Shown: one piece after another, positions 1 through 6,942 of the stretch | How the letters are laid out: every line of letters starts with the position of its first letter | Numbering within the stretch: position 1 is the stretch's first letter | Assembly (NCBI GenBank): GCA_012798745.1 | Contig: JAAZMQ010000227.1 | Coordinates: 1-12,400, forward strand | Source: Bacteroidales bacterium | Lineage (GTDB): Bacteria; Bacteroidota; Bacteroidia; Bacteroidales; Dysgonomonadaceae | DNA length: 12,400 bases | Direction of reading: 5' to 3' | Program-made: the position numbers and the translations under genes | Notes under the pieces: model-generated | The model's input: only the letters and a program-made list of their open reading frames with translations | Told to the model about the DNA's origin: nothing | Databases searched by the model: none

Positions 1-2089
1 TAGATTTGGACATTTTCTCCACTACCCATCCGCAGATATATTTTCCATCTTCAAGAATAAATTCGGCATCTTTATATTCGGGGCTCCAGTTGCGAAAAGC
101 TTCAATGTCCAAAACATCGTTATGCACTATACTGATATCAACATGAATAGGCATTGTGTCATACTGATCTTTCAAATTGAAAGAAACAAAAGTATTGGTG
201 TTTTTTATTCGATATACAAAATTACTACGCCCTTGAATCATCCCTTGGTTAATAAGTTTTTGGAAAGGTTCCTCTACACACGATACCCCAAGATCAAAAA
301 GAAATTTGTTCCAAAAACGGCTATAAATAAGGTGACCCGTAGCATGTTCAGTCCCCCCGATATATAAATCGACATTTCTCCAATATTCAACTGCTTCTTT
401 TGAAACCAAAGCTTCATCATTGTGAGGATCCATATACCGAAGATAATAGGCTGATGATCCGGCAAAGCCCGGCATAGTAGAAACTTCAAGCGGATACCCT
501 TCCTCAGTTTTCCAATTTTTTGCCCTTGCCAAAGGAGGTTCTCCGGTTTCGGTGGGAAGAAATTTATCTATTTCGGGAAGTTCAAGAGGTAATTTACTCT
601 CATCGAGTGTATAAGGCATGCCATCTTTGTAATAGACAGGAAATGGTTCTCCCCAATAACGTTGACGTGAAAAAATAGCATCACGCAAACGGTAATTCAC
701 CTTGCGGTATCCTATTCCCCGTCGCTCTATTTCTTCAATAGCGGCGGAAATGGCTTCGTTCACTGTAAGGCCGTTCAGAAAGTCGGAATTTATCATAATA
801 CCCTCTTTAGCATCGAAACTCTCTTCCGATACATCACATCCCTCAACCAAAGGAATAATAGGTAAATTGAATTGCTTAGCAAAAGCATAATCTCGATTAT
901 CATGAGCAGGTACTGCCATAATAGCTCCTGTGCCATAGCCCGCCAAAACATAATCTGAAATCCATATAGGTAACAACTCTTTTGTAAAAGGGTGTATGGC
1001 ATAAGAACCCGAGAAGACGCCACTTACCGTTTTATCAGCTATCCGTTCACGCTCAGTTCTCTTTTTTGTTTTTTCCAAATAAGCATCAACCGCCTCACGA
1101 TATTCATCTGTTACAAGTTGCTCAACCAGTTCGCTCTCGGGAGCCAACACCATAAACGTAACACCAAAAATGGTATCCGGACGCGTTGTAAACACATCGA
1201 AAGAAACACCGTTTTGGGTGTTGAAATGAACTACTGCACCTTCGGAACGACCAATCCAATTGCGTTGCGTTTCTTTCAAAGAATCTGTCCAATCTATTTT
1301 ATCAAGACCATCCAGCAACCGCTGAGCATAAGCTGAAACACGCAAACACCACTGGCGCATCTTTTTCTGCTCTACCGGATATCCCCCACGAATAGAAAAA
1401 CCTTCACTCACCTCATCGTTAGCCAGCACTGTTCCCAATTGCGGACACCAATTCACCATGGTATCTCCTAAATAGGCAATACGATAGTTCATTAATATCT
1501 CCTGTTGTTCCTTTTCCGATTTTGCCTTCCATTCCTCTGCAGTAAAATGCAATTCTTTGGTTCCCTCGGCATGAATATCTTCTGTGCCCCTTTCTTCAAA
1601 GTGTTTTATCAATTTTCCAATAGGTTCTGCTCGCTGCAATTCGGTATCGTAATAATGATGAAACATCTTGATAAATGCCCACTGCGTCCATTTGTAATAT
1701 TTAGGATCACATGTTATCACCTCGCGACTCCAATCATACGAAAAACCGATTTTATCCAATTGTTCGCGATAACGAGCAATATTTTTGTAGGTTGTAATAG
1801 CAGGATGCTGTCCGGTTTGTATAGCATACTGTTCGGCAGGCAATCCAAAAGCATCAAAACCCATGGGATGCAACACATTGAAACCTTGAAGTCGTTTATA
1901 TCTTGCTACAATATCCGAAGCAATATAGCCAAGCGGATGCCCTACGTGTAGTCCTGCTCCTGAGGGATAAGGAAACATATCCAATACATAATATTTTGGC
2001 TTCGTAGGATCTTCTGTTACTTTATATGTTTGATGATCAATCCAATATTGTTGCCATCGTTTTTCGATTTCTTCAAAGTTATAATCCAT
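1..2089 (-). CDS. leuS: Leucyl-tRNA synthetase, C-terminus cut off by left edge
   Basis: Charges tRNA-Leu with leucine using ATP, in the cytoplasm; class Ia synthetase. The minus-strand frame is open from the ATG at 2089 to the window edge (696 complete codons). The N-terminus reads MDYNFEEIEKRWQQYW, followed by FPYPSGAGLHVGHP with the HIGH-type signature HVGH at residues 48-51. The CP1 editing domain carries the conserved GTGAIMAVPAHDNRD, whose Asp397 should correspond to the editing Asp of the family. The last residues in the window are KMSKS (692-696), so the rest of the catalytic core, the anticodon-binding domain and the C-terminal domain lie outside. HIGH and KMSKS are in the same frame, so there is no net frameshift. 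The HIGH-to-KMSKS distance is about 70 residues longer than in the E. coli enzyme. The start is supported by homology, by AGGA just upstream and by a promoter at 2115-2145. Family assignment is essentially certain. Confidence 0.97.
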   Translation of the reverse strand, partial: MDYNFEEIEKRWQQYWIDHQTYKVTEDPTKPKYYVLDMFPYPSGAGLHVGHPLGYIASDIVARYKRLQGFNVLHPMGFDAFGLPAEQYAIQTGQHPAITTYKNIARYREQLDKIGFSYDWSREVITCDPKYYKWTQWAFIKMFHHYYDTELQRAEPIGKLIKHFEERGTEDIHAEGTKELHFTAEEWKAKSEKEQQEILMNYRIAYLGDTMVNWCPQLGTVLANDEVSEGFSIRGGYPVEQKKMRQWCLRVSAYAQRLLDGLDKIDWTDSLKETQRNWIGRSEGAVVHFNTQNGVSFDVFTTRPDTIFGVTFMVLAPESELVEQLVTDEYREAVDAYLEKTKKRTERERIADKTVSGVFSGSYAIHPFTKELLPIWISDYVLAGYGTGAIMAVPAHDNRDYAFAKQFNLPIIPLVEGCDVSEESFDAKEGIMINSDFLNGLTVNEAISAAIEEIERRGIGYRKVNYRLRDAIFSRQRYWGEPFPVYYKDGMPYTLDESKLPLELPEIDKFLPTETGEPPLARAKNWKTEEGYPLEVSTMPGFAGSSAYYLRYMDPHNDEALVSKEAVEYWRNVDLYIGGTEHATGHLIYSRFWNKFLFDLGVSCVEEPFQKLINQGMIQGRSNFVYRIKNTNTFVSFNLKDQYDTMPIHVDISIVHNDVLDIEAFRNWSPEYKDAEFILEDGKYICGWVVEKMSKS

Positions 2090-2114
2090 TCCTTCTTCTT
2101 ATTAAAAAACGTTG

Positions 2115-2145
2115 CAAAGATAATGAATTAATTAGGAATGAACAA
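2115..2145 (-). promoter_or_regulatory. Putative leuS promoter
   Basis: On the minus strand, TTG (2145-2143) is separated by 20 nt from TATCTTTG (2122-2115). This matches the Bacteroidota housekeeping promoter pattern of a -33 TTG and a -7 TAnnTTTG. Transcription should start about 5-7 nt beyond the -7 box, giving a leader of roughly 20 nt before the leuS ATG. The assignment rests on motif, spacing and position only. Confidence 0.6.
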
Positions 2146-2211
2146 TCAAAAAAATATTTACTTAACAATCTCTAAATCCGAACTTTAATTAACTACACTT
2201 AACGCAATTTT

Positions 2212-2244
2212 TTGGCTGAAAAAAGAACAATACTATTATCTTTG
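2212..2244 (+). promoter_or_regulatory. Putative promoter of the DUF4294 gene
   Basis: TTGG (2212-2215) is followed after 21 nt by TATCTTTG (2237-2244), a full match to the Bacteroidota -7 consensus TAnnTTTG. The ATG of the downstream gene is at 2253, only 8 nt after the -7 box, so a transcript from here would carry almost no 5' leader. The -7 box is identical to that of the divergent leuS promoter. Confidence 0.55.
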
Positions 2245-2252
2245 TTGTAATT

Positions 2253-2894
2253 ATGAGGAATTTTATTTACATATTGCTAGTGATAATATGGATGCTTTTG
2301 CCCTTAGTTTCAAAAGCACAGTATCATTATGCCGATTATGCAAATAGAGGGGGATCCCATAGTTCTACCATATACTTGATGCCAAATGTCTATCCTGCTG
2401 TTTTAATCGGAGGTGATACAGTGGCATGTATGACTTTGCGGGAATTCGTCAAATATTCCCCACTTCGTTTTAAATCTCAAAAAGAAGTAATTCAATATAA
2501 CAAACTGATTCGGGATGTAAAGAAAACGCTTCCTTACGCTAAGGAGATAGCACACATCATTATTGAAACTTATGAGTATATGGAAACACTTCCTACAGAA
2601 AAAGCAAGACAAAAACACCTGGAAGCGATGGAAAAATATCTTTTCGACACCTATAAACCTCATATGAGTAAACTAACCCGTTCACAAGGTCAACTGCTTA
2701 TAAAATTGGTAGACAGAGAAACCAGTACATCGGCATACGGCATTATCGATGCTTTCATGGGGAGTTTTAAGGCGTGGACTTACAATGTATTTGCAAAACT
2801 ATTTGGAAATAGTCTAAAAGTAAGGTATGATCCTTACGGAAAAGATCGATTAACCGAGCGGGCCTGCGTCCTGGTTGAACAAGGAGCGATTTAA
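2253..2894 (+). CDS. Secreted DUF4294 family protein
   Basis: Protein of 213 aa with no known biochemical function. Residues 1-22 form a signal peptide: a short basic start, a hydrophobic run, and an SKA^Q cleavage site before Gln23, so it is probably periplasmic or outer-membrane associated. The mature part has the hallmarks of the Bacteroidota family DUF4294: GGDTVACMTLREF (about 53-65), then a basic helical segment YNKLIRDVKKTLPYAKEIAHIIIETYEYMETLPTEKARQKHLE, then LTRSQGQLLIKLVDRET, AFMGSFKAWTYNVFAKLFG, and a C-terminal YDP-E-LVEQG ending. Length is normal for the family. It is divergent from leuS with its own promoter and is followed at once by a terminator, so it is probably monocistronic. 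The ATG at 2253 is kept despite the very short predicted leader, because the next Met (residue 14) would destroy the signal peptide. Confidence 0.85.
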   Translation: MRNFIYILLVIIWMLLPLVSKAQYHYADYANRGGSHSSTIYLMPNVYPAVLIGGDTVACMTLREFVKYSPLRFKSQKEVIQYNKLIRDVKKTLPYAKEIAHIIIETYEYMETLPTEKARQKHLEAMEKYLFDTYKPHMSKLTRSQGQLLIKLVDRETSTSAYGIIDAFMGSFKAWTYNVFAKLFGNSLKVRYDPYGKDRLTERACVLVEQGAI

Positions 2895-2909
2895 ACATCG
2901 CTCTTTTTT
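2884..2909 (+). terminator. Rho-independent terminator overlapping a stop codon
   Basis: The 7-bp stem GAGCGAT (2884-2890) / ATCGCTC (2897-2903) has a 6-nt loop and is followed by six T residues (2904-2909). The left arm is within the last codons of the DUF4294 gene, and its TAA stop (2892-2894) lies in the loop. Confidence 0.8.
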
Positions 2910-2992
2910 GTAATTTCAAAAACACAAAAAATCCTTTTTATCTTCCTCCTATTTTCAGTATCTTCATAGCGACAATTTTTCAAACATTACAC

Positions 2993-4828
2993 ATGAATTA
3001 CGAATCATTGCGACTAACCGATTGGCTGCCTACAACAAAAAAAGAAATGAAAATGCGGGGATGGGATTATGTTGACGTAATTTTGTTTTCGGGTGATGCA
3101 TATATCGATCACCCTGCATTTGGAGCAGCAGTCATAGGAAGACTGCTCGAAAAAGAAGGTTTACGTGTTGCTATTGTTCCTCAACCCAACTGGCGTGACG
3201 ATTTGCGTGATTTCAAAAAACTAGGTATACCACGATTATTTTTTGCTATTTCGGCCGGAGCCATGGATTCCATGATGAATCGCTATACCGCCAATAAACG
3301 CCTTAGATCGAACGATGCTTACACAGCTGATGAGCGTCCTGATATGCGTCCCGATAGAACAACCATCGTTTATGCCAATATTCTCAAGGATCTTTATCCT
3401 GACGTTCCTATCGTAATCGGAGGTATCGAGGCCTCTCTTCGTCGTATTACCCACTATGACTATTGGGATGATCGGTTACATAAAACTATTCTTGCCGACT
3501 CCGGTGCAGATCTTTTAATTTACGGAATGGGCGAACAACCCCTAAAACAACTCGTCAAAGAGATAAAAAACGGCAAAAGAATAAACGAAATTTACGACAT
3601 TCCCCAAACGGCCTTTCTTGTCCCTAAAAATTCTGTTCCACGCAACTTATTTACGGAAGAAATGCGTCTTTTTTCACATGAAGAATGTTTACACAACAAA
3701 CAAAAACAAGCACAGAACTTTCGCGTGGTAGAAGAACAATCCAACCGCTTGCGTGCTGCCCGCCTTTTGCAAGATGTGGACGATAAAACACTTGTTGTAA
3801 ACCCTCCATTTTTACCGATGACCGAAAAAGAAATCGACGCATCGTTCGACCTTCCCTACACCCGCTTGCCTCACCCTAAATACAGAGGGAAACATATTCC
3901 GGCATACGAAATGATCAAATTTTCGGTAAATCTGCATCGTGGTTGTTTTGGCGGATGCGCTTTCTGCACCATTTCGGCGCATCAGGGAAAATTTATTGCT
4001 TCACGATCTAAGCAATCCATCCTCAACGAAGTAAAAAAAATCACGGAAATGCCCGATTTTAAAGGCTACATCAGTGATCTCGGCGGCCCATCGGCAAACA
4101 TGTATCGCATGAGAGGAAAAGATTCTGCCCTTTGCGAAAAATGTAAAAAACCCTCCTGTATTTTCCCGGAAATTTGTTTTAATCTAAACACCGATCATTC
4201 AGCTTTATTGGAAATTTATCATGCAGTAAATAATGTAGCTGGAGTTAAAAAAGCGTTCATCAGTAGCGGCATTCGCTACGATATGCTCTTGCACAAAAGT
4301 AACAATGAACAAACCGATCGAGCCACAAAAAACTATATCGAAGAACTGATTACTCGTCACGTTTCGGGAAGATTAAAAGTAGCACCAGAACACACATCGG
4401 ACAATGTATTACAGATTATGCGAAAGCCCTCGTTCGACCAGTTCATCCAATTTAAAAAAATCTTTGACTCAATAAATCAGAAGCATCACTTAAATCAGCA
4501 ACTTATACCCTATTTTATCTCCTCACACCCCGGTTGTACCCTCTTGGATATGGCAGAATTGGCAGCAACCATCAAAAACCTAAAGTTAAAACCCGAACAA
4601 GTACAAGATTTTACACCTTCACCTATGACATTGGCAACCGAAATTTATTATACCGGTTATCACCCTTATACCCTTGAACCAATATATACTGCTCGAACAA
4701 AAAAAGAAAAAAATGCCCAACACCGATTCTTTTTCTGGCATCAACCCTCAAACAAACCGGTTATAATTTCAGAATTAAAGAGAATTCAGCGTCCAGATAT
4801 GATTAAAAAAATCTATCCAAAAGGTTAA
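2993..4828 (+). CDS. ygiQ: YgiQ family radical SAM protein
   Basis: Protein of 611 aa, a radical S-adenosylmethionine enzyme of the YgiQ (UPF0313) type, whose reaction is not established. The N-terminal 300 residues match the YgiQ N-terminal domain, with LPTTKKEMKMRGWDYVDVILFSGDAYIDHPAFGAA at 13-47 and PIVIGGIEASLRRITHYDYWDD around 140-161. The radical SAM cluster motif is C318-FGG-C322-AF-C325 (CxxxCxxC), followed by the GGPSANMY segment at 364-371. A second cysteine group, C381, C384, C389 and C395, follows. The C-terminus, with QDFTPSPMTLATEIYYTGYHPYT and FFFWHQP, matches the DUF3362-type tail. The ATG at 2993 begins with the usual family N-terminus. It follows a terminator, so it needs its own promoter, but no convincing TAnnTTTG box is seen in 2910-2992. 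It is cytosolic, with no signal peptide. Length is shorter than E. coli YgiQ but normal for anaerobe homologues. Confidence 0.93.
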   Translation: MNYESLRLTDWLPTTKKEMKMRGWDYVDVILFSGDAYIDHPAFGAAVIGRLLEKEGLRVAIVPQPNWRDDLRDFKKLGIPRLFFAISAGAMDSMMNRYTANKRLRSNDAYTADERPDMRPDRTTIVYANILKDLYPDVPIVIGGIEASLRRITHYDYWDDRLHKTILADSGADLLIYGMGEQPLKQLVKEIKNGKRINEIYDIPQTAFLVPKNSVPRNLFTEEMRLFSHEECLHNKQKQAQNFRVVEEQSNRLRAARLLQDVDDKTLVVNPPFLPMTEKEIDASFDLPYTRLPHPKYRGKHIPAYEMIKFSVNLHRGCFGGCAFCTISAHQGKFIASRSKQSILNEVKKITEMPDFKGYISDLGGPSANMYRMRGKDSALCEKCKKPSCIFPEICFNLNTDHSALLEIYHAVNNVAGVKKAFISSGIRYDMLLHKSNNEQTDRATKNYIEELITRHVSGRLKVAPEHTSDNVLQIMRKPSFDQFIQFKKIFDSINQKHHLNQQLIPYFISSHPGCTLLDMAELAATIKNLKLKPEQVQDFTPSPMTLATEIYYTGYHPYTLEPIYTARTKKEKNAQHRFFFWHQPSNKPVIISELKRIQRPDMIKKIYPKG

Positions 4829-4926
4829 TAAAAACTAAATCCTAAAAATTTTCCTTTTCTCATGCAGCGTTTTTTCGCTTTTCCCATCTTCTTAATTAGA
4901 AGTCAGTGCGAAAAAACGATCGATCT

Positions 4927-5655
4927 ATGAAAAATTATTTTGTTTCCTCTATTGTGGCAATTGCTATATTTTTTACTGCTTTTTCCTGTGATGATAGCAA
5001 TTCCGGTAATTATCTGTTTGACATCGCTACCGTTGAAGTTCAAGATGACGAAACTTTTGTTCTTAGATTAGATGATGGAACACGATTATGGCCTCTGGCT
5101 ACGGATGTACGTTACGTAGGTAAAAACGGACAACGTGTTTTTGTGAATTACACCGTCCTTTCCGAAAAAGAAAACAACTACAATTATTCAATCAAAATAA
5201 ACGATATTTGGGATATTCTCACCAAAAGCCCCATCCTTCTTACGGCTGAAAATGCCGACAGTATAGGCAACGATCCTGTAAAAATAAACAGCATATGGGT
5301 GGGAAGCGATTTCCTGAATGTAGATTTCTTTTTCAACTATGGAGGAGTAAAACCTCATGCCATTAATTTGGTAAAAAATACCCTCGTTGCCCCACCTGAT
5401 GACGGAAAAATTCATTTGGAATTCAGGCACAATTCTTATCAAAGCTTAAATACGCGCCTTTATGAAGGTTTAGTGTGCTTTGACCTGAGATCACTGAGAG
5501 TACCAACGGTCGACTCAGTTCTATTAACAATTAAAGTAAAAGACTGGGAAAGAGAAAAAACATTCAATTTAGTTTACCGCTATAACGACACTGCGCCTAA
5601 GAGTGCCAAAAGCGAAAAACATATTTATACGATTTCATCAAGCGAATACTATTAA
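4927..5655 (+). CDS. NigD-like lipoprotein
   Basis: Protein of 242 aa from the ATG at 4927. A GTG at 4906 is in frame, but the seven residues it adds (VRKNDRS) would lengthen the signal peptide unnecessarily. The N-terminus MKNYFVSSIVAIAIFFTAFSC is a lipoprotein signal ending at Cys21, followed by Asp-Asp, so the protein should be a lipid-anchored envelope protein. The mature sequence has a small beta-rich first part with VLRLDDGTRLWPLAT and RVFVNYTVLSE, and a longer second part with ILTKSPI, VNFFFNYGG-like, LEFRHN and CFDLRSL segments. This order is typical of the NigD-like family of Bacteroidota, named from nigrescin loci but of unknown function in most genomes. It lies 98 bp after ygiQ on the same strand and is closed by the terminator at 5709-5750. 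It could be read through from ygiQ, as no clear promoter of its own is visible. Confidence 0.75.
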   Translation: MKNYFVSSIVAIAIFFTAFSCDDSNSGNYLFDIATVEVQDDETFVLRLDDGTRLWPLATDVRYVGKNGQRVFVNYTVLSEKENNYNYSIKINDIWDILTKSPILLTAENADSIGNDPVKINSIWVGSDFLNVDFFFNYGGVKPHAINLVKNTLVAPPDDGKIHLEFRHNSYQSLNTRLYEGLVCFDLRSLRVPTVDSVLLTIKVKDWEREKTFNLVYRYNDTAPKSAKSEKHIYTISSSEYY

Positions 5656-5708
5656 TAAAAAACTGTACCGATTAGTTCTATTTCTTATATGACTTTTTGA
5701 TTTTCCAA

Positions 5709-5750
5709 AACCGGCAAAACCCTGTGAAGTGTGTTGCCGGTTAATTTTTT
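5709..5750 (+). terminator. Rho-independent terminator after the NigD-like gene
   Basis: A perfect 9-bp stem, AACCGGCAA (5709-5717) with TTGCCGGTT (5734-5742), encloses a 16-nt loop and is followed by AATTTTTT. It lies 54 bp after the stop codon and separates the conserved genes from the fuc locus. Confidence 0.8.
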
Positions 5751-5792
5751 GAATTTATGCAAATCATGTTACAAAACATATAAAATAATTTC

Positions 5793-5820
5793 TTGTTTAT
5801 GGTTAAACCCATTATTTTTG
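5793..5820 (+). promoter_or_regulatory. Putative promoter of the fucR-like gene
   Basis: TATTTTTG (5813-5820) fits the Bacteroidota -7 consensus TAnnTTTG. A TTG (5793-5795) lies 17 nt upstream, which is short compared with the usual 19-21. Transcription would begin near 5826, about 30 nt before the ATG at 5856. The -7 box lies inside the inverted repeat AACCCA-N7-TGGGTT (5806-5824), which suggests repressor control. Confidence 0.45.
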
Positions 5821-5865
5821 GGTTCAGATAAGCTCAGCACAGTTATTATTTTTTCATGGGTTTAA
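5803..5865. repeat. AACCCA/TGGGTT inverted repeats around promoter and start codon
   Basis: AACCCA occurs at 5806-5811 and its complement TGGGTT at 5819-5824 and 5857-5862. The first and last copies extend to a perfect 10-bp inverted repeat: TTAAACCCAT (5803-5812) and ATGGGTTTAA (5856-5865). The second arm contains the start codon of the regulator. The arrangement could be an autoregulatory operator for the GntR protein. If transcription starts further upstream, it could also form a hairpin that hides the start codon. Function is inference. Confidence 0.45.
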
Positions 5866-6839
5866 AGTTCAATCATAGCAGCACCAAGGTTCAACAAATG
5901 GCCGATTTTATCAGGCAATCTATAGCCATGAACGAATATAAGGTGGGAGAAAAACTTCCATCTATAAATTTTCTGAGCAAAAAATACCATGTCTCGCGTG
6001 ATACTGTTTTCAAGGCTTTGATGATATTAAAAAAGAAAGGGATTATCGATTCTATTCAGGGGAAAAATTATTATGTTTTGAACCAGTTAACTTATATTTT
6101 TCTATTGCTCGATGAATACACACCATTTAAAGAAGCATTATACAACAGTTTGATTAAGAAACTTTCGGAAAGTTTTACTGTAGACTTATGGTTCCATCAA
6201 TACAACGAAAGTTTGTTCAACACCATTATTAATGAAGCATACGGAAAATATAACCGTTATATTGTAATGAATTATGACAACGAAAAATTTTCCGAAGTTC
6301 TCAAAAAAATCGACAAGGATCGCCTGTTGCTGCTCGATTTCGGCAAATTCGACAAAAAAGATTATTCGTACGTATGCCAAGACTTCGATGAAAGTTTCTA
6401 TCATGCGCTCGAATCGTTGAAAAAGGAATTGTCAGGGTATAAAAAACTAATATTCGTTTTTAACAAACATCATAAACATCCGCAAAGCAGCAAAATCTAT
6501 TTTTCAAAATTTTGTATTGACAACGGATTCGACTTCGAAATCATTGATGAAATAACGGAAACAACTCCTGTTCAACAGAATTGTTGTTATCTCGTCATTA
6601 AACAAACAGATGTAGTTGAAATTGTCAAGCGGGCGAGATCAAATAATATGAAAATGGGAAAAGATTTTGGTCTTCTCGCATACAACGAAAATCCCTTTTA
6701 TGAAGTCATCGGCGATGGTGTGAGCAGCATCAGCGTCGATTTCAATCTAATGGGGAGCATCGCAGCAGATTTTGCTCTGACAGGAAAAAAAATTCAACAT
6801 TATCTGCCAACACATGTATACCGCAGAAATTCAATTTGA
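5856..6839 (+). CDS. fucR: GntR family regulator, FucR-like
   Basis: Protein of 327 aa. Residues about 11-75 form a GntR winged helix-turn-helix: KVQQMADFIRQSI, the family signature VGEKLPSINFLSKKYHVSRDTVFKAL (30-55) and the wing KGIIDSIQGKNYYV. The remainder (about 78-320) looks like a periplasmic-binding-protein-type sensor domain rather than the FadR or UTRA type, as in FucR of Bacteroides. That protein represses the fuc operon and is relieved by a fucose catabolic intermediate (established for B. thetaiotaomicron, fuculose). Here it lies 103 bp upstream of fucI on the same strand, which supports the name; the actual ligand is inferred. The ATG at 5856 is the only start giving a full HTH domain. 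It is cytosolic and DNA-binding. Candidate operators are the repeats at 5803-5865 and the palindrome at 6841-6854. Confidence 0.82.
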   Translation: MGLKFNHSSTKVQQMADFIRQSIAMNEYKVGEKLPSINFLSKKYHVSRDTVFKALMILKKKGIIDSIQGKNYYVLNQLTYIFLLLDEYTPFKEALYNSLIKKLSESFTVDLWFHQYNESLFNTIINEAYGKYNRYIVMNYDNEKFSEVLKKIDKDRLLLLDFGKFDKKDYSYVCQDFDESFYHALESLKKELSGYKKLIFVFNKHHKHPQSSKIYFSKFCIDNGFDFEIIDEITETTPVQQNCCYLVIKQTDVVEIVKRARSNNMKMGKDFGLLAYNENPFYEVIGDGVSSISVDFNLMGSIAADFALTGKKIQHYLPTHVYRRNSI

Positions 6840-6840
6840 C

Positions 6841-6854
6841 CAAAACATGTTTTG
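6841..6854. promoter_or_regulatory. Perfect 14-bp palindrome, candidate operator before fucI
   Basis: CAAAACATGTTTTG is a perfect palindrome starting 2 nt after the regulator's stop codon and about 90 bp upstream of the fucI ATG. The half-site CAAAACAT recurs at 5772-5779 upstream of the regulator, where it faces an opposite ATGTT at 5766-5770. Size and symmetry suit a dimeric GntR protein. No binding evidence exists. Confidence 0.4.
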
Positions 6855-6867
6855 CTTTCCCGAAAGC
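6854..6867 (+). other. Small stem-loop between fucR and fucI
   Basis: GCTTTC (6854-6859) and GAAAGC (6862-6867) pair around CC, in practice a 5-bp stem with a CCCG loop. It directly adjoins the 14-bp palindrome. No T-tract follows immediately (AGGACAATTTTC comes next), so it is not a convincing terminator and may be an mRNA structure only. Confidence 0.3.
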
Positions 6868-6942
6868 AGGACAATTTTCAATATCAGGCTCCGACAAAGT
6901 GCCGAAAATTAAAAATAAATGTACAATTAAAATACAACAACA

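Noticed and set aside
1505..1951. Plus-strand open frame of 148 codons
   Set aside because: It is a shadow on the opposite strand of leuS, whose continuous conserved translation explains this stretch.
2959..2966. TATCTTCA as a -7 box for ygiQ
   Set aside because: It misses the final TG of TAnnTTTG and no TTG lies about 20 nt upstream.
4865..4880. AGCG-TTTTTT-CGCT hairpin as a ygiQ terminator
   Set aside because: A 4-bp stem with the T run inside the loop is too weak and has the wrong layout for a Rho-independent terminator.
4906..4926. GTG start giving the NigD-like protein seven more residues
   Set aside because: The ATG at 4927 gives a standard lipoprotein signal peptide; the extra residues add nothing recognisable.
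6872..6879. CAATTTTC as a -7 box for fucI with TTG at 6852-6854
   Set aside because: Poor match to consensus and only 17 nt spacing; not better than chance in AT-rich DNA.
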